A DNA stretch of 64,000 nucleotides from Elusimicrobia bacterium GWA2_62_23. GTDB taxonomy: Bacteria; Elusimicrobiota; Elusimicrobia; Elusimicrobiales; UBA9959. Shown here one piece after another: positions 24,838-33,643 of this stretch; the first letter of the stretch is position 1; each line of letters opens with the position of its first letter. The DNA lies in NCBI GenBank assembly GCA_001799635.1, contig MGTV01000048.1, positions 26,118 to 90,117 of the forward strand, read 5' to 3'. A model generated the notes under the pieces. That model was not told the origin of the DNA, ran no database searches, and saw only the letters and a list, made by a program, of their open reading frames with translations. A program made the translations under genes and the position numbers.

Positions 24838-27800
24838 ATGACTTTCAGAAAGGTTTTCCTTTTTATCGCACTGCCGCTCTCCCTGAGCGCGCAGAGCGCG
24901 TTCGCTCTCAATACCGGCCGCCACGGCCACACCACCACCCTGCTGCCCGACGGCAACATCCTTGTGACAGGCGGCGTAACCGGTGCCGCAAACGTCCCCA
25001 CAAACTCGGACGAGATATACTTCACCTCGGCGGCGGCTTTCGGCTTCGGCTCCGCCTCCGGCATGATAATCTCCGTGGCCTCCCACACCGCCACCCTGAT
25101 GGGCAACGGCGTGGTGCTGGTGGCCGGCGGCTTCAACGCCGGCGTACCGGTGCAGCAGGCTTCGCTCTACAACGCCAAGACCGGCGCGTGGACAGATCTT
25201 GGGAACGCCATGACCACTCGCAGGGGCGGCCACACCGCCACTCTGATCAGCAAGGGCGCCAACTCCGGCAAGGTCCTCATCTGCGGCGGCCAGACCAACG
25301 TCGCCGGCATCCAGACCATCACCGATTCCTGCGAGATCTACTCCCCGAACGTCAGCAACCCTTTGGCCGGCACTTTCGCGGCCGTGCAACCCATGTCCAG
25401 CGAGCGCATAGGGCACTCGGCCAGCGCCATAGCGGGGGGGAGGGTGTTCGTTTCAGGCGGCCGAAGGTGGGACGTAGCCAACACTACCTGGACCTACCTG
25501 TCCACCAACGAGATCTATGATCCGACCAACAACCAATGGCAGCCGGTAACAGCCCTGAACACCGGCCGCACCGACCACTCAGCCGTGGTGCTTAATAACG
25601 GTTCCATCATGATCTCCGGCGGCTACAACGGCGTCAACAAGATAGATTCCCCGGAAGAGTACTGGTACAGGACCCCGGAGGGCGCCGCTGCAGGCCACAC
25701 CCCCGGAAGCAAAGGTTATTTGGAAAGCGCGGAGATCTTTGACTCTTACGGCGGCAGGGTGCCGATCAGCGGGACCGATTACCTGGTCATGCCGTACAGG
25801 AACTCCAAACATGCAGCAGCACTCACCGGAGACGGAAGGATGCACATGTACGGAGGCTACGGCAATATTCCGCCGACCTACTTCAGTCCATCCTTGGTGG
25901 TACAATCCGGGCAATTAAACCTCACCAAGACCGATATAACCACGGCGACCATCAACTCCACCAGCATGTTGCAGTTCTTAGGAGAACTGAACCTTTCCAG
26001 GAGCGTCAGTGGCCGGCTGGTAGACGCCGATATCTTCCTTTCAAGGCCCTCGATAGCGGCCACCCCCTCCATCACGGCTTCTAACGCGTCCGCCTACTTG
26101 GGCTACGCCACCGTACGGGCAGACGGCTCAGCCGTAGGCGTCACCGCGGGCCTTGCCCCCGGAGAATTCCGCGACATACTTACCCTTGGAACCGCTCTCG
26201 GAGGGACACCCCCTACAGGCAGGGTGGTATTCTCACCGCAACAGGTAACAGCGAGACCGACGCCGGCTGGAGCCGGTTCCCAATTTTGTTTCGTTCCTAC
26301 TCCGCTGCCGCCGCAAAATCCGGCGGTGCCTCTCACCGCGGGCTCCCGTTTGGACATGACGCTGGCCTTCGACGTGCCGGCGGTTTACATTGGCGGCGTG
26401 ATCTCGGGCTCGGTGACCATCAACAGCGGTTCCATCAGCGACGATATGGGGTTCTGGGTCGTCAACCTTACCACCGGCACCACGCAGTTCACCAGCGGCA
26501 CTGTTTACCTCGACATAGTCACGGGCATGGGAGTAGCCAGCGGGAACGTCTCTTTCACCAACATCGAAGGCACCGTTCTGAATTCCACGGTAACGGCCCT
26601 TACCAGCTGCATAGCGACCACCGCTAACGACTCCGTGCCCAGCCTGTCCCTCAGGGCGTCATACACTTCATCCCTTATTAACATCGATGGGCTCTCATAC
26701 AACGTGGATCGTTCCTCTTTTGTGATCCGGGAAATGATCTTCGCCGACGATTTGGGATATTCACCCGCCGGCTCTTCATGGGAATTTGGGCCGACCCTCT
26801 ACCCCATCTTCAACAATACCGCCTTGGTAACCCCCGGAGCCGACGTCCTGATAACTGGCGGACGCACCTGCGACCAGGAGGGCGCCCCCGGTTTTGATTG
26901 CCTGCGCACGAACAAGGTCTTTACCGCGTCCAGAGGCGCTGGCGCGTTCATTTCGCAGAATCTCTCCGGGTGGCCGAATGTGGGCAACCTCCTGCGTAAG
27001 CGCGCCTTCCACTCCAGCACCCTGTTGCCAAACGGCCGGATCCTTACCTGCGGCGGAGCGGACGGCACCGAAACCCTGGATTCCTGCGAACTATTCAACA
27101 TCAATACCCAGGTTTGGACCTCGGCCGGCCGCATGAACTCTCCGCGTTCACGCCACACCGCCACCCTGTTGCCAAACGGCCGCGTGCTGGCCGCCGGCGG
27201 CACCATAAGTTCATCCACCCATACCATAACCACGGCCGAGATCTATTATCCCGACACCGACAGATGGATCCCGGTCAATTCCATGACCTACCCCAGGGCC
27301 AACCACTCGGCCGTCCTGATGCCCGACGGCAACGTACTGATGGCCGGCGGAGATACCATAAACGGCTATTCCGCCACTTCCGAACTTTTCATAACCACCA
27401 GCACGGTCTGGGTCACCGTGGGCAGCATGGCCACTGGCAGAGCCCAGCATACCGCCACCCTGCTCAGGGACGGGAACGTAATGGTGACCGGCGGCATCAA
27501 CGGCACCGGCCCTTTAAAATCCATGGAGATCTACGATGGCAATCTGCGCACCTGGTCCGAGCCGGGTTATGACATGCAGGTCCGGCGCTACGCGCACACA
27601 GCCAACCTCCTGCTGGACGGGCGAGTAATGGTTACAGGCGGCTCCAATGGCACGGGAGCTCTCCCTCAGGCGGAAATATTCAGCGGCACGTCCTGGCGGC
27701 GCACTACCGAATTGGGCGGCAACGACATGCTGGTGGCAAGAGCAAACCACCGCTCCACCCTGCTGCCCAACGGCAAGCTTATGCTGACGGGGGGCGAGCG

Positions 27801-30525
27801 CTCGGGAGAGGCCCACTATATCGCGGAAGGCTACGACGTGGATTTCAGCACTTTCCAATTCCAGGGTACCACGGAGAACCGCTCCAACCATACGGCCGTA
27901 CTCACGTCCAGCGGCATGATAGTAGTAATAGGCGGTTGGGACGGCGCCCAATACCTCGACAGCACCGAGATGGTCTATTTCAGCTACAACCCGGACAGCA
28001 ACGGTTTCAGCGCGGCCGTTGCCCGCAATCCTGTCTTGTCCACGGCTACGGCCCTGATAGACCGCGGGACACGCCTTACCCTGTTGAGCGCCACCTCCAA
28101 TTTTCACAGTATCAGCGAAGCCTCCGGCGGCGGCGCGGGCTCCATGAATTCTTCTTTCCATAACCCGCGCGTCTACCTGCAGCAGGTGGACAGCCCCAGC
28201 GGCTTCCTGCTGGACATGACCACACGGCTGTACACACTGTATAACGGCCCCAACATCGACTGGGACAAGACCGTCTCCTCCATAACAGTAGTAGTGCCGG
28301 CAACGGGTCCGGAGATACCTTATGGCTGGTACACCGCCCGGGTGGCCGCCAACGGCCAATTCTCCGCCGGCGTCCCCGTGCAGGTCGCCAGCCCACGCCC
28401 CACCGGCGCGCCGTCCTCGGCCACCGGCTCGGTGCTCGGCACCAGTTCAATAACCTGGACCTGGGCCAATGGCTCGGTGGTCTCCGCGGATGGATACACC
28501 CTTTACTCCTCCAGCGACGGAGTGTTCATCTCAACGACATCTTTCGGGGCTACCGCTTCTTATACACAAACCGGCCTGCAGCCAAACACGCAGGTCTCCG
28601 TCAATATCTCGGCCTACAACATGGGCGGCGGCGGGCCCATGACGCAGTCCTCCACTTATTACACGCTGGCCTCTACTCCTACCGCGCTGCGGGTGGACGA
28701 CGCGAGCTTCACCACGGCCTTACTGGGTTGGGAGAAGAATAACAATTCGCCCGCCACGCCTTTCGAACTTTCCATGTGCGCGGACGGGAACTTCAATAAC
28801 CCGGTAATGATCTCCACGCCGATCCCTTTCAGCCTCAACTACACCAGCACCTACACGCTGCTGACCAGCCTTTCAGCCAACAAGATGTACTATTTCCGCG
28901 TACGGGCCCGCAACGGCGCCGGCATAATGACCGATTACGCGAACATAGCCTCCACCATCACGGTGGCCGCCATCAACAACTTCACCGGCACGGCCGTGAG
29001 CACCCAGGCCATCAACTGGGCCTGGAGCTCCTCCACGGGCGCAGATTATTACGAGCTGTTCGACGTTTCCGGCGGCACCAGCTCCGTGGTCTTCGTGGGG
29101 TCCACCACCTACACCGACTACACGCAGGCGGGGCTTGAAGCCAACAGGCCATACGTCATCTCGGCCAGGGCCGTGAAGACCAATCCCGGCTACGGCCCGG
29201 TCAACGGCCCGCCCTCCAATCCCAGTACCGTGTATACGCTGGCCGTGACGCCTTCGGCTCACCCCAGCGACCCGTTCATAAACGTTACAACCGGCAGTTT
29301 CACCATAAACTGGCTGGCCAACGGCAATTCCACCTGGACCGCCTACGGAGTAGCTATTTCCACCGCCAGCGACTTCGACGAATTGGCAACCACCACTTCT
29401 TCAGTGGTGGGCGAGACAAAGTCCTTTGGCGGACTGGGCGCCAACACCAAGTATTACATCAAGTTGGCCGCAATAAACGGCGACGGCATCCCGTCGGCGG
29501 ACCTTTCCATGGGCACCAAGTATACCCTGGCCCGCCCGCCGGTCAACGTTTATCCCGCGGACATCCAGATGTCCGGCGTGACCCTGGCCTGGGACCAGAA
29601 CGCCAATTCCCCGGAGACCATCTACGAGGTGCGCGGCACTACCAGCAGCTTCACCGACACCTACACCACCTACCTGGCCTTCTACCAGCTCTTCACCGGC
29701 AATTCGCATACCATGAGCGGCCTGCTGACCTCCACCACGTATTACTTCGACGTGGCCGCCCGTAACGGCGAAGGCCTGATGTCGGCCCGGGCCCAGTCCG
29801 TGCCGCCGGCCTTCACCACGGCCGGCCCCAACGGCGCCCCGGCGGGCTCCATAGGCGGCGTTACCTCGCCCTCGGCCCAGACCACCATCCACGGCTGGCT
29901 GCCCAACACCCGCGAGATCACCCTGACCGTTCCGGCCGGGTCCTTCCCCGAGGCCACCTCCATAGCGGTTTCCTCGTCGGTAACCAGCGCCTGCGGCGGC
30001 TACACGGTCTGCGGCCGCACCATGGAAGTGGCGGTGTTCAGCGAGAACGGCGCGCAGCCCCAGGTGCCGGTGACGCTCGAGCTCGGCTACGAGTGCACCA
30101 TAACGGACACCTCCAAGCTGGTCATGGCCCGCTACAACCCCGTGTCGGGCCAGTGCCTGCCGCTGGAGACCAAGATAGACCCTGGCACGCGCAAGATCAC
30201 CGCGACCCTCAACCATTTCAGCGTGTTCCAGCTGATGGTCCGCAACGCCGCCTCCAGCCTGAGCGACGTGCTGATCTACCCCAATCCTTTCCGCACCAAC
30301 CGCGGCAACGGCTTCGTGACCATAGCCAACATGCCCGCCGCCGCCAAGGTGCGCCTCTACACCCTCTCAGGCGACAAGGTGTGGGAGGGGACCGCCGACA
30401 ATACCGGCATCATCATCTGGCGCGGCGTCAACAAGGCCGGCGAGCAGGTGGCCAGCGGTATCTACCTGGCCGTCATAGATTCCAGTTCCGGCAAGAAGGT
30501 CTTTAAGCTGGCGGTGGAAAGGTAA
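24838..30525 (+). CDS. Giant secreted kelch/FN3 protein with C-terminal sorting-type domain
   Basis: 1,895 residues from the ATG at 24838, where the signal peptide begins (MTFRKVFLFIALPLSLSAQS). Kelch-like repeats of the form HTATLLPNGRVLAAGG occur in two groups, about 20-350 and 640-1080, probably beta-propellers, separated by a beta-rich insert. Five fibronectin type III domains follow (about 1183-1660), then a Cys-containing ZU5-like region (about 1660-1805). The end (1806-1895) has the layout of a T9SS/FlgD-type sorting domain: IYPNPF, VRLYTLSGDKVW, ASGIYLAVI and a basic last strand KVFKLAVER. The PorV/PorQ-like gene starts two bases after the stop. It is probably a cell-surface adhesin or sensor. 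Confidence 0.85.
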   Translation: MTFRKVFLFIALPLSLSAQSAFALNTGRHGHTTTLLPDGNILVTGGVTGAANVPTNSDEIYFTSAAAFGFGSASGMIISVASHTATLMGNGVVLVAGGFNAGVPVQQASLYNAKTGAWTDLGNAMTTRRGGHTATLISKGANSGKVLICGGQTNVAGIQTITDSCEIYSPNVSNPLAGTFAAVQPMSSERIGHSASAIAGGRVFVSGGRRWDVANTTWTYLSTNEIYDPTNNQWQPVTALNTGRTDHSAVVLNNGSIMISGGYNGVNKIDSPEEYWYRTPEGAAAGHTPGSKGYLESAEIFDSYGGRVPISGTDYLVMPYRNSKHAAALTGDGRMHMYGGYGNIPPTYFSPSLVVQSGQLNLTKTDITTATINSTSMLQFLGELNLSRSVSGRLVDADIFLSRPSIAATPSITASNASAYLGYATVRADGSAVGVTAGLAPGEFRDILTLGTALGGTPPTGRVVFSPQQVTARPTPAGAGSQFCFVPTPLPPQNPAVPLTAGSRLDMTLAFDVPAVYIGGVISGSVTINSGSISDDMGFWVVNLTTGTTQFTSGTVYLDIVTGMGVASGNVSFTNIEGTVLNSTVTALTSCIATTANDSVPSLSLRASYTSSLINIDGLSYNVDRSSFVIREMIFADDLGYSPAGSSWEFGPTLYPIFNNTALVTPGADVLITGGRTCDQEGAPGFDCLRTNKVFTASRGAGAFISQNLSGWPNVGNLLRKRAFHSSTLLPNGRILTCGGADGTETLDSCELFNINTQVWTSAGRMNSPRSRHTATLLPNGRVLAAGGTISSSTHTITTAEIYYPDTDRWIPVNSMTYPRANHSAVLMPDGNVLMAGGDTINGYSATSELFITTSTVWVTVGSMATGRAQHTATLLRDGNVMVTGGINGTGPLKSMEIYDGNLRTWSEPGYDMQVRRYAHTANLLLDGRVMVTGGSNGTGALPQAEIFSGTSWRRTTELGGNDMLVARANHRSTLLPNGKLMLTGGERSGEAHYIAEGYDVDFSTFQFQGTTENRSNHTAVLTSSGMIVVIGGWDGAQYLDSTEMVYFSYNPDSNGFSAAVARNPVLSTATALIDRGTRLTLLSATSNFHSISEASGGGAGSMNSSFHNPRVYLQQVDSPSGFLLDMTTRLYTLYNGPNIDWDKTVSSITVVVPATGPEIPYGWYTARVAANGQFSAGVPVQVASPRPTGAPSSATGSVLGTSSITWTWANGSVVSADGYTLYSSSDGVFISTTSFGATASYTQTGLQPNTQVSVNISAYNMGGGGPMTQSSTYYTLASTPTALRVDDASFTTALLGWEKNNNSPATPFELSMCADGNFNNPVMISTPIPFSLNYTSTYTLLTSLSANKMYYFRVRARNGAGIMTDYANIASTITVAAINNFTGTAVSTQAINWAWSSSTGADYYELFDVSGGTSSVVFVGSTTYTDYTQAGLEANRPYVISARAVKTNPGYGPVNGPPSNPSTVYTLAVTPSAHPSDPFINVTTGSFTINWLANGNSTWTAYGVAISTASDFDELATTTSSVVGETKSFGGLGANTKYYIKLAAINGDGIPSADLSMGTKYTLARPPVNVYPADIQMSGVTLAWDQNANSPETIYEVRGTTSSFTDTYTTYLAFYQLFTGNSHTMSGLLTSTTYYFDVAARNGEGLMSARAQSVPPAFTTAGPNGAPAGSIGGVTSPSAQTTIHGWLPNTREITLTVPAGSFPEATSIAVSSSVTSACGGYTVCGRTMEVAVFSENGAQPQVPVTLELGYECTITDTSKLVMARYNPVSGQCLPLETKIDPGTRKITATLNHFSVFQLMVRNAASSLSDVLIYPNPFRTNRGNGFVTIANMPAAAKVRLYTLSGDKVWEGTADNTGIIIWRGVNKAGEQVASGIYLAVIDSSSGKKVFKLAVER

Positions 30526-30527
30526 GT

Positions 30528-31577
30528 ATGAAAGGGCTCAATACCAGGACAGCTCTCCGCCCGGCGCTCGCCGCCGCGCTGGTCCTTTGCCTCGCCGCCG
30601 CCGCCCGGGCCGCCGAGGAGCCCCGCTATTTCTCGTCCAAGGCGGTGGGCACCACCACCGCCGACTTCCTGAACCTGCCCGTAGGGGCCAGGGCCGCCGC
30701 CATGGGCGGCGCCTACTCCGCCATCGCCGAGGAAGCCTCGGCCATCTACTGGAACCCGGCCGGCCTGGTGCAGATCCCCAAGCTTTCGGCCGTGTTCATG
30801 CGCGCCCAGTACCTGGAGGAGATCAGCTACCAGTACGCCGCCTACGCCCACCGCCTCTCCTACGACTCGGTGCTGGCTGGCTCAGTGCTCCTCACCGACA
30901 TCGGCTCCATCGACCAGACCGACATCTCCGGCAACAAGCTCGGCACCTTCACGCCGCGCGACCAGGTGTTCACGCTCTCCTACAGCAAGGCCATCCTGGA
31001 GTTCTCGGACAAGGACATAGACGTTTCCATAGGCGTATCCGCCAAGTACATCAAGTCCAAGATCGTGGGCTCGGCCAAGAGCTACGCCGGCGACATCGGC
31101 ATCATGACCTACAACTTTGGCGACATCCCGTACCGCCTGGCCGTCACGGCCACCAACATAGGCGGCGGGCTGCGCTACGACACGGAATCAAACCCGCTGC
31201 CGCTCACCTTCAAACTGGGCGCCGCGGTGAACCCTTTCCGCAACATGCTGTTCTCCACCGACGTGGTCTTCCCCAAGCAGAACAAGCCCAACGTGCTGCT
31301 GGGCGGCGAACTGGCCACCACGCCCAACGAACTCACCCGCTTCTGCGTGCGCGCAGGCCTCAACACCCAGCAGATGAGCGACGGCCTGACGGGCATGTCC
31401 TTCGGCCTCGGCGCCACCCTGCACTTCTTCTCGCTGGACTACGCCTTCGTGCCGATGGGGGAACTGGGCACCACGCACCGCATCTCCCTGACCTTCGACT
31501 TCCCTTTCCGCAGCCCGGTCTTCCAGCGCAGGGACCGCACCATCTTCACCAAAATGAAGGGCATCTCCTTCAAATAA
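30528..31577 (+). CDS. PorV/PorQ-family outer-membrane beta-barrel protein
   Basis: 349 residues with signal peptide (about 1-27). The family start is clear: FLNLPVGARAAAMGGAYSAI followed by SAIYWNPAGL, the AMGGA/WNPA signature of PorV/PorQ and UPF0164 proteins. The rest alternates amphipathic strands as in FadL-like 14-stranded barrels and ends in a strand (RISLTFDF). In Bacteroidota, PorV is the shuttle that delivers T9SS cargo by binding its C-terminal domain; here the preceding gene carries such a domain, so a cargo/shuttle pair is the obvious reading. No other T9SS gene is in the window. Confidence 0.88.
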   Translation: MKGLNTRTALRPALAAALVLCLAAAARAAEEPRYFSSKAVGTTTADFLNLPVGARAAAMGGAYSAIAEEASAIYWNPAGLVQIPKLSAVFMRAQYLEEISYQYAAYAHRLSYDSVLAGSVLLTDIGSIDQTDISGNKLGTFTPRDQVFTLSYSKAILEFSDKDIDVSIGVSAKYIKSKIVGSAKSYAGDIGIMTYNFGDIPYRLAVTATNIGGGLRYDTESNPLPLTFKLGAAVNPFRNMLFSTDVVFPKQNKPNVLLGGELATTPNELTRFCVRAGLNTQQMSDGLTGMSFGLGATLHFFSLDYAFVPMGELGTTHRISLTFDFPFRSPVFQRRDRTIFTKMKGISFK

Positions 31578-31597
31578 CCCGGGCTTAACGCCCCCCC

Positions 31598-31635
31598 GGG
31601 GCGGGAGCGGCCAAGCCGCCCCGCCCTATTTTTTG
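31598..31635 (+). terminator. Terminator after the PorV-like gene
   Basis: A GC-rich hairpin (about 31598-31611 with 31615-31626, one bulge, loop CAA) is followed by TATTTTTTG. Confidence 0.75.
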
Positions 31636-31641
31636 CCCCGG

Positions 31642-31670
31642 TTGACACCCCCCGGCAAATAATATAGATT
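31642..31670 (+). promoter_or_regulatory. Promoter for the speH-speE operon
   Basis: A consensus TTGACA (31642-31647) with TAGATT (31665-31670) after 17 bases, or TATAGA (31663-31668) after 15. The ATG at 31689 is 18 bases further on. Confidence 0.65.
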
Positions 31671-31688
31671 GTTAGACCGGAAAACACC

Positions 31689-32084
31689 ATGAAAGCCCTC
31701 GGACAACATCTGATACTGGAACTTTACGGCTGCAGCTCCGATACGCTGTCGTCGGTGGCCGACGTGCAGGACGCCATGATCAAGGGCGCCACGGCGGCCG
31801 GGGCCACTATCATAGATTCCATCTTCCACCATTTCAAGCCCTACGGGGTTTCCGGCGTGGTGGTCATAGCGGAATCCCATTTCGCCATCCATACCTGGCC
31901 CGAGCACAATTTCGCCTCGGTGGACCTGTTCACCTGCGGCGAGACCACCCGGCCATGGGAAGCTTTCAAAGTGGTGAAGAAGCTCTTCAAAGCCACCCAC
32001 TTCAGCGTGATGAAGCTGGAGCGCGGCCTGCTGCCCAAGGCCCCGGCCAGGCGGCGCCCCGCCCGCAAGGCGGCCGCCCGATGA
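31689..32084 (+). CDS. speH: S-adenosylmethionine decarboxylase proenzyme (prokaryotic short form)
   Basis: 131 residues. Produces decarboxylated AdoMet, the aminopropyl donor for polyamine synthesis. Self-cleavage before Ser63 in AESHFAIHTWPE makes the pyruvoyl cofactor; His68 and Cys83 (FTCGE) fill the processing and catalytic roles and fall at the same numbers as in the Thermotoga maritima enzyme. A basic Arg/Ala/Lys tail (about 114-131) extends beyond the usual end. It overlaps the speE-like gene by 4 bases (ATGA), so the two are translationally coupled. Confidence 0.95.
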   Translation: MKALGQHLILELYGCSSDTLSSVADVQDAMIKGATAAGATIIDSIFHHFKPYGVSGVVVIAESHFAIHTWPEHNFASVDLFTCGETTRPWEAFKVVKKLFKATHFSVMKLERGLLPKAPARRRPARKAAAR

Positions 32085-33052
32085 AGCGCGCGGCCTTCGA
32101 CTGGATCAAGCCGGGCGCCAAGGGCCTGCCGCCGGGCCGCTGGTTCGTGGAATATTTCACGCCTGGCGAACTGCACGCCCACAAGGCGCTGGAAGTGCTG
32201 GAAACCTCCAATACGGCCTTCCAGCAGGCCACGCTGCTGCGCACCCATACTTTCGGCAAAGTCCTGGTCCTCGACGGGGAAACGCAGTCCAGCCAGTACG
32301 ACGAGGCCTTCTACCACGAGTCGCTGGTCTGCCCGGCCCTGCTGGCCCATCCGCGCCCCCGCCGGGCCCTGATCCTGGGCGGGGGGGAAGGCGCAACCGC
32401 CAGGGAACTCCTCAACGACCGGGGCATGGGGCAGGTGGTAATGGCGGACATAGATTACAACATCCTGCGCTTCGCCCGGGAACACCTGGGCGACTGGCAC
32501 CGCGGGGCTTTCGCGGACCCGCGCCTGCGCCTGCTGGCCCAGGACGCCAGGAAGCTCGTGGAGAACACGCGGCTGAAGTTCGACCTCATCTATTCCGACC
32601 TGCCCAGCCCCATAGAGGGCGGCCCGGCTTTCTCGCTCTACACCGTGGAATTCTTCCGCCGCCTGAAAAAGACGCTCGCCCCCGGCGGCGTCTTCACCAT
32701 CCAGGCCGGCCCCGGCACCCCGCTGCAGTTCGACCTGCACCCGGCCATCTTCAATACGCTTAAAAAAGTTTTCCGCTTCACGGGCAGCTATTCCACGTTC
32801 ATTCCTTCTTTCGACATGCCCTGGACTTTCATCTACTGCACGGATTCCCCCGCGCTGGCCCCGGAGCGGCTTAAAGCCGCCGCGCTCGACGGGGCCGCGA
32901 AGGCCAGGCTTAAGCGCCGTCTGAGATATTCCGACGGGCGAACCATCACCGGGGCCTTCGTCCTGCCCAAGTATTACAGGGACCGGATAAAGGCCTCGCG
33001 CGCCGTCATAACCGAGGCGCGCCCTATGTTTTTCAGCACTTCCCATCACTAG
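32081..33052 (+). CDS. speE: Aminopropyltransferase (spermidine/thermospermine synthase family)
   Basis: 323 residues. Transfers the aminopropyl group from decarboxylated AdoMet to an amine. Gln and Tyr of the N-terminal region (QSSQYDEAFYHE, 69-80) and the cofactor loop GGGEGATARE (100-109) are typical. The catalytic loop reads SDLPSPIEGGPAFSLYT (172-188), followed by FTIQAGP and IPSF. EGGP and QAGP are features of thermospermine synthases (ACL5-type) rather than ordinary SpeE. Asp173 is kept, but the second acidic residue of the usual D-x-x-D is Ser176. The amine acceptor is therefore uncertain. It follows speH in the same operon. Confidence 0.85.
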   Translation: MKRAAFDWIKPGAKGLPPGRWFVEYFTPGELHAHKALEVLETSNTAFQQATLLRTHTFGKVLVLDGETQSSQYDEAFYHESLVCPALLAHPRPRRALILGGGEGATARELLNDRGMGQVVMADIDYNILRFAREHLGDWHRGAFADPRLRLLAQDARKLVENTRLKFDLIYSDLPSPIEGGPAFSLYTVEFFRRLKKTLAPGGVFTIQAGPGTPLQFDLHPAIFNTLKKVFRFTGSYSTFIPSFDMPWTFIYCTDSPALAPERLKAAALDGAAKARLKRRLRYSDGRTITGAFVLPKYYRDRIKASRAVITEARPMFFSTSHH

Positions 33053-33073
33053 CACGGAGCAACGGAGCGGATC

Positions 33074-33574
33074 ATGAAAAAAACAAAAAAAGCAGTCAGG
33101 AAGCCGGCCGCCAAAGCGGCCGGGAACAAGAAGCCCGGCAAGACCGCCGTGAAGGCCGCGACGCGCCGCGCCGCCAAGCCGGTTGCCAGGCCGGCGGCCA
33201 AAGCGGCTCCCGCCAAGGACGCGCTGAGCCGGGTTGAGGTGGCCGAGATAGCCGCCAAGCTCAGCGAGATGAAGACCGATATCGCCAAGAACGTCGAGGA
33301 CAAGCGCAACCTGGACATGGGCGAGCCCGAGGTGGGCGACTCCATAGACCAGGCCACCCAGAGCCTGGACAAGGAGATCCTCTTCGAGCTGTCCGACAAC
33401 GAGCGCAAGATGCTCGGCGACATAGAAGCGGCCCTGCGTAAGATGGAAAAGGGCACCTACGGCCTCTGCGAGCACTGCAAGCGGACCATAGAGAAGAAGC
33501 GCATCAAGGCGCTCCCGTCGGCCCGCTACTGCATGTCCTGCCAGAGCGGCTCCGAGAAGACCCGGGGGGAATAA
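33074..33574 (+). CDS. DksA/TraR-type zinc-finger protein with histone-H1-like N-terminal tail
   Basis: 166 residues. Residues 1-50 are a Lys/Ala/Pro-rich tail (KKPGKTAVKAATRRAAKPVA), similar in composition to histone-H1-like and bacterial Hc1-type DNA-binding tails. Residues about 52-166 match DksA/TraR: a helical hairpin, then the C4 zinc finger with Cys132, Cys135, Cys153 and Cys156 (LCEHCKRTIEKKRIKALPSA, then RYCMSC). The hairpin tip, which in DksA carries the acidic residues that reach into RNA polymerase, is not clearly DksA-like, so a regulator of the YteA/TraR sort is as likely. The tail suggests nucleic-acid binding. A terminator follows. Confidence 0.85.
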   Translation: MKKTKKAVRKPAAKAAGNKKPGKTAVKAATRRAAKPVARPAAKAAPAKDALSRVEVAEIAAKLSEMKTDIAKNVEDKRNLDMGEPEVGDSIDQATQSLDKEILFELSDNERKMLGDIEAALRKMEKGTYGLCEHCKRTIEKKRIKALPSARYCMSCQSGSEKTRGE

Positions 33575-33599
33575 CCCCGAGGCCGTCCGGCAAAATAAA

Positions 33600-33627
33600 A
33601 AACCCCGCCGCGAGGCGGGGTTTTTTT
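33600..33627 (+). terminator. Terminator after the DksA-like gene
   Basis: 9-bp stem (33601-33609 with 33614-33622), loop GCGA, A-rich before and T-rich after. The convergent RDD gene ends at 33644, so it may be bidirectional. Confidence 0.88.
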
Positions 33628-33643
33628 GCGCTGCGGCGCTCCC

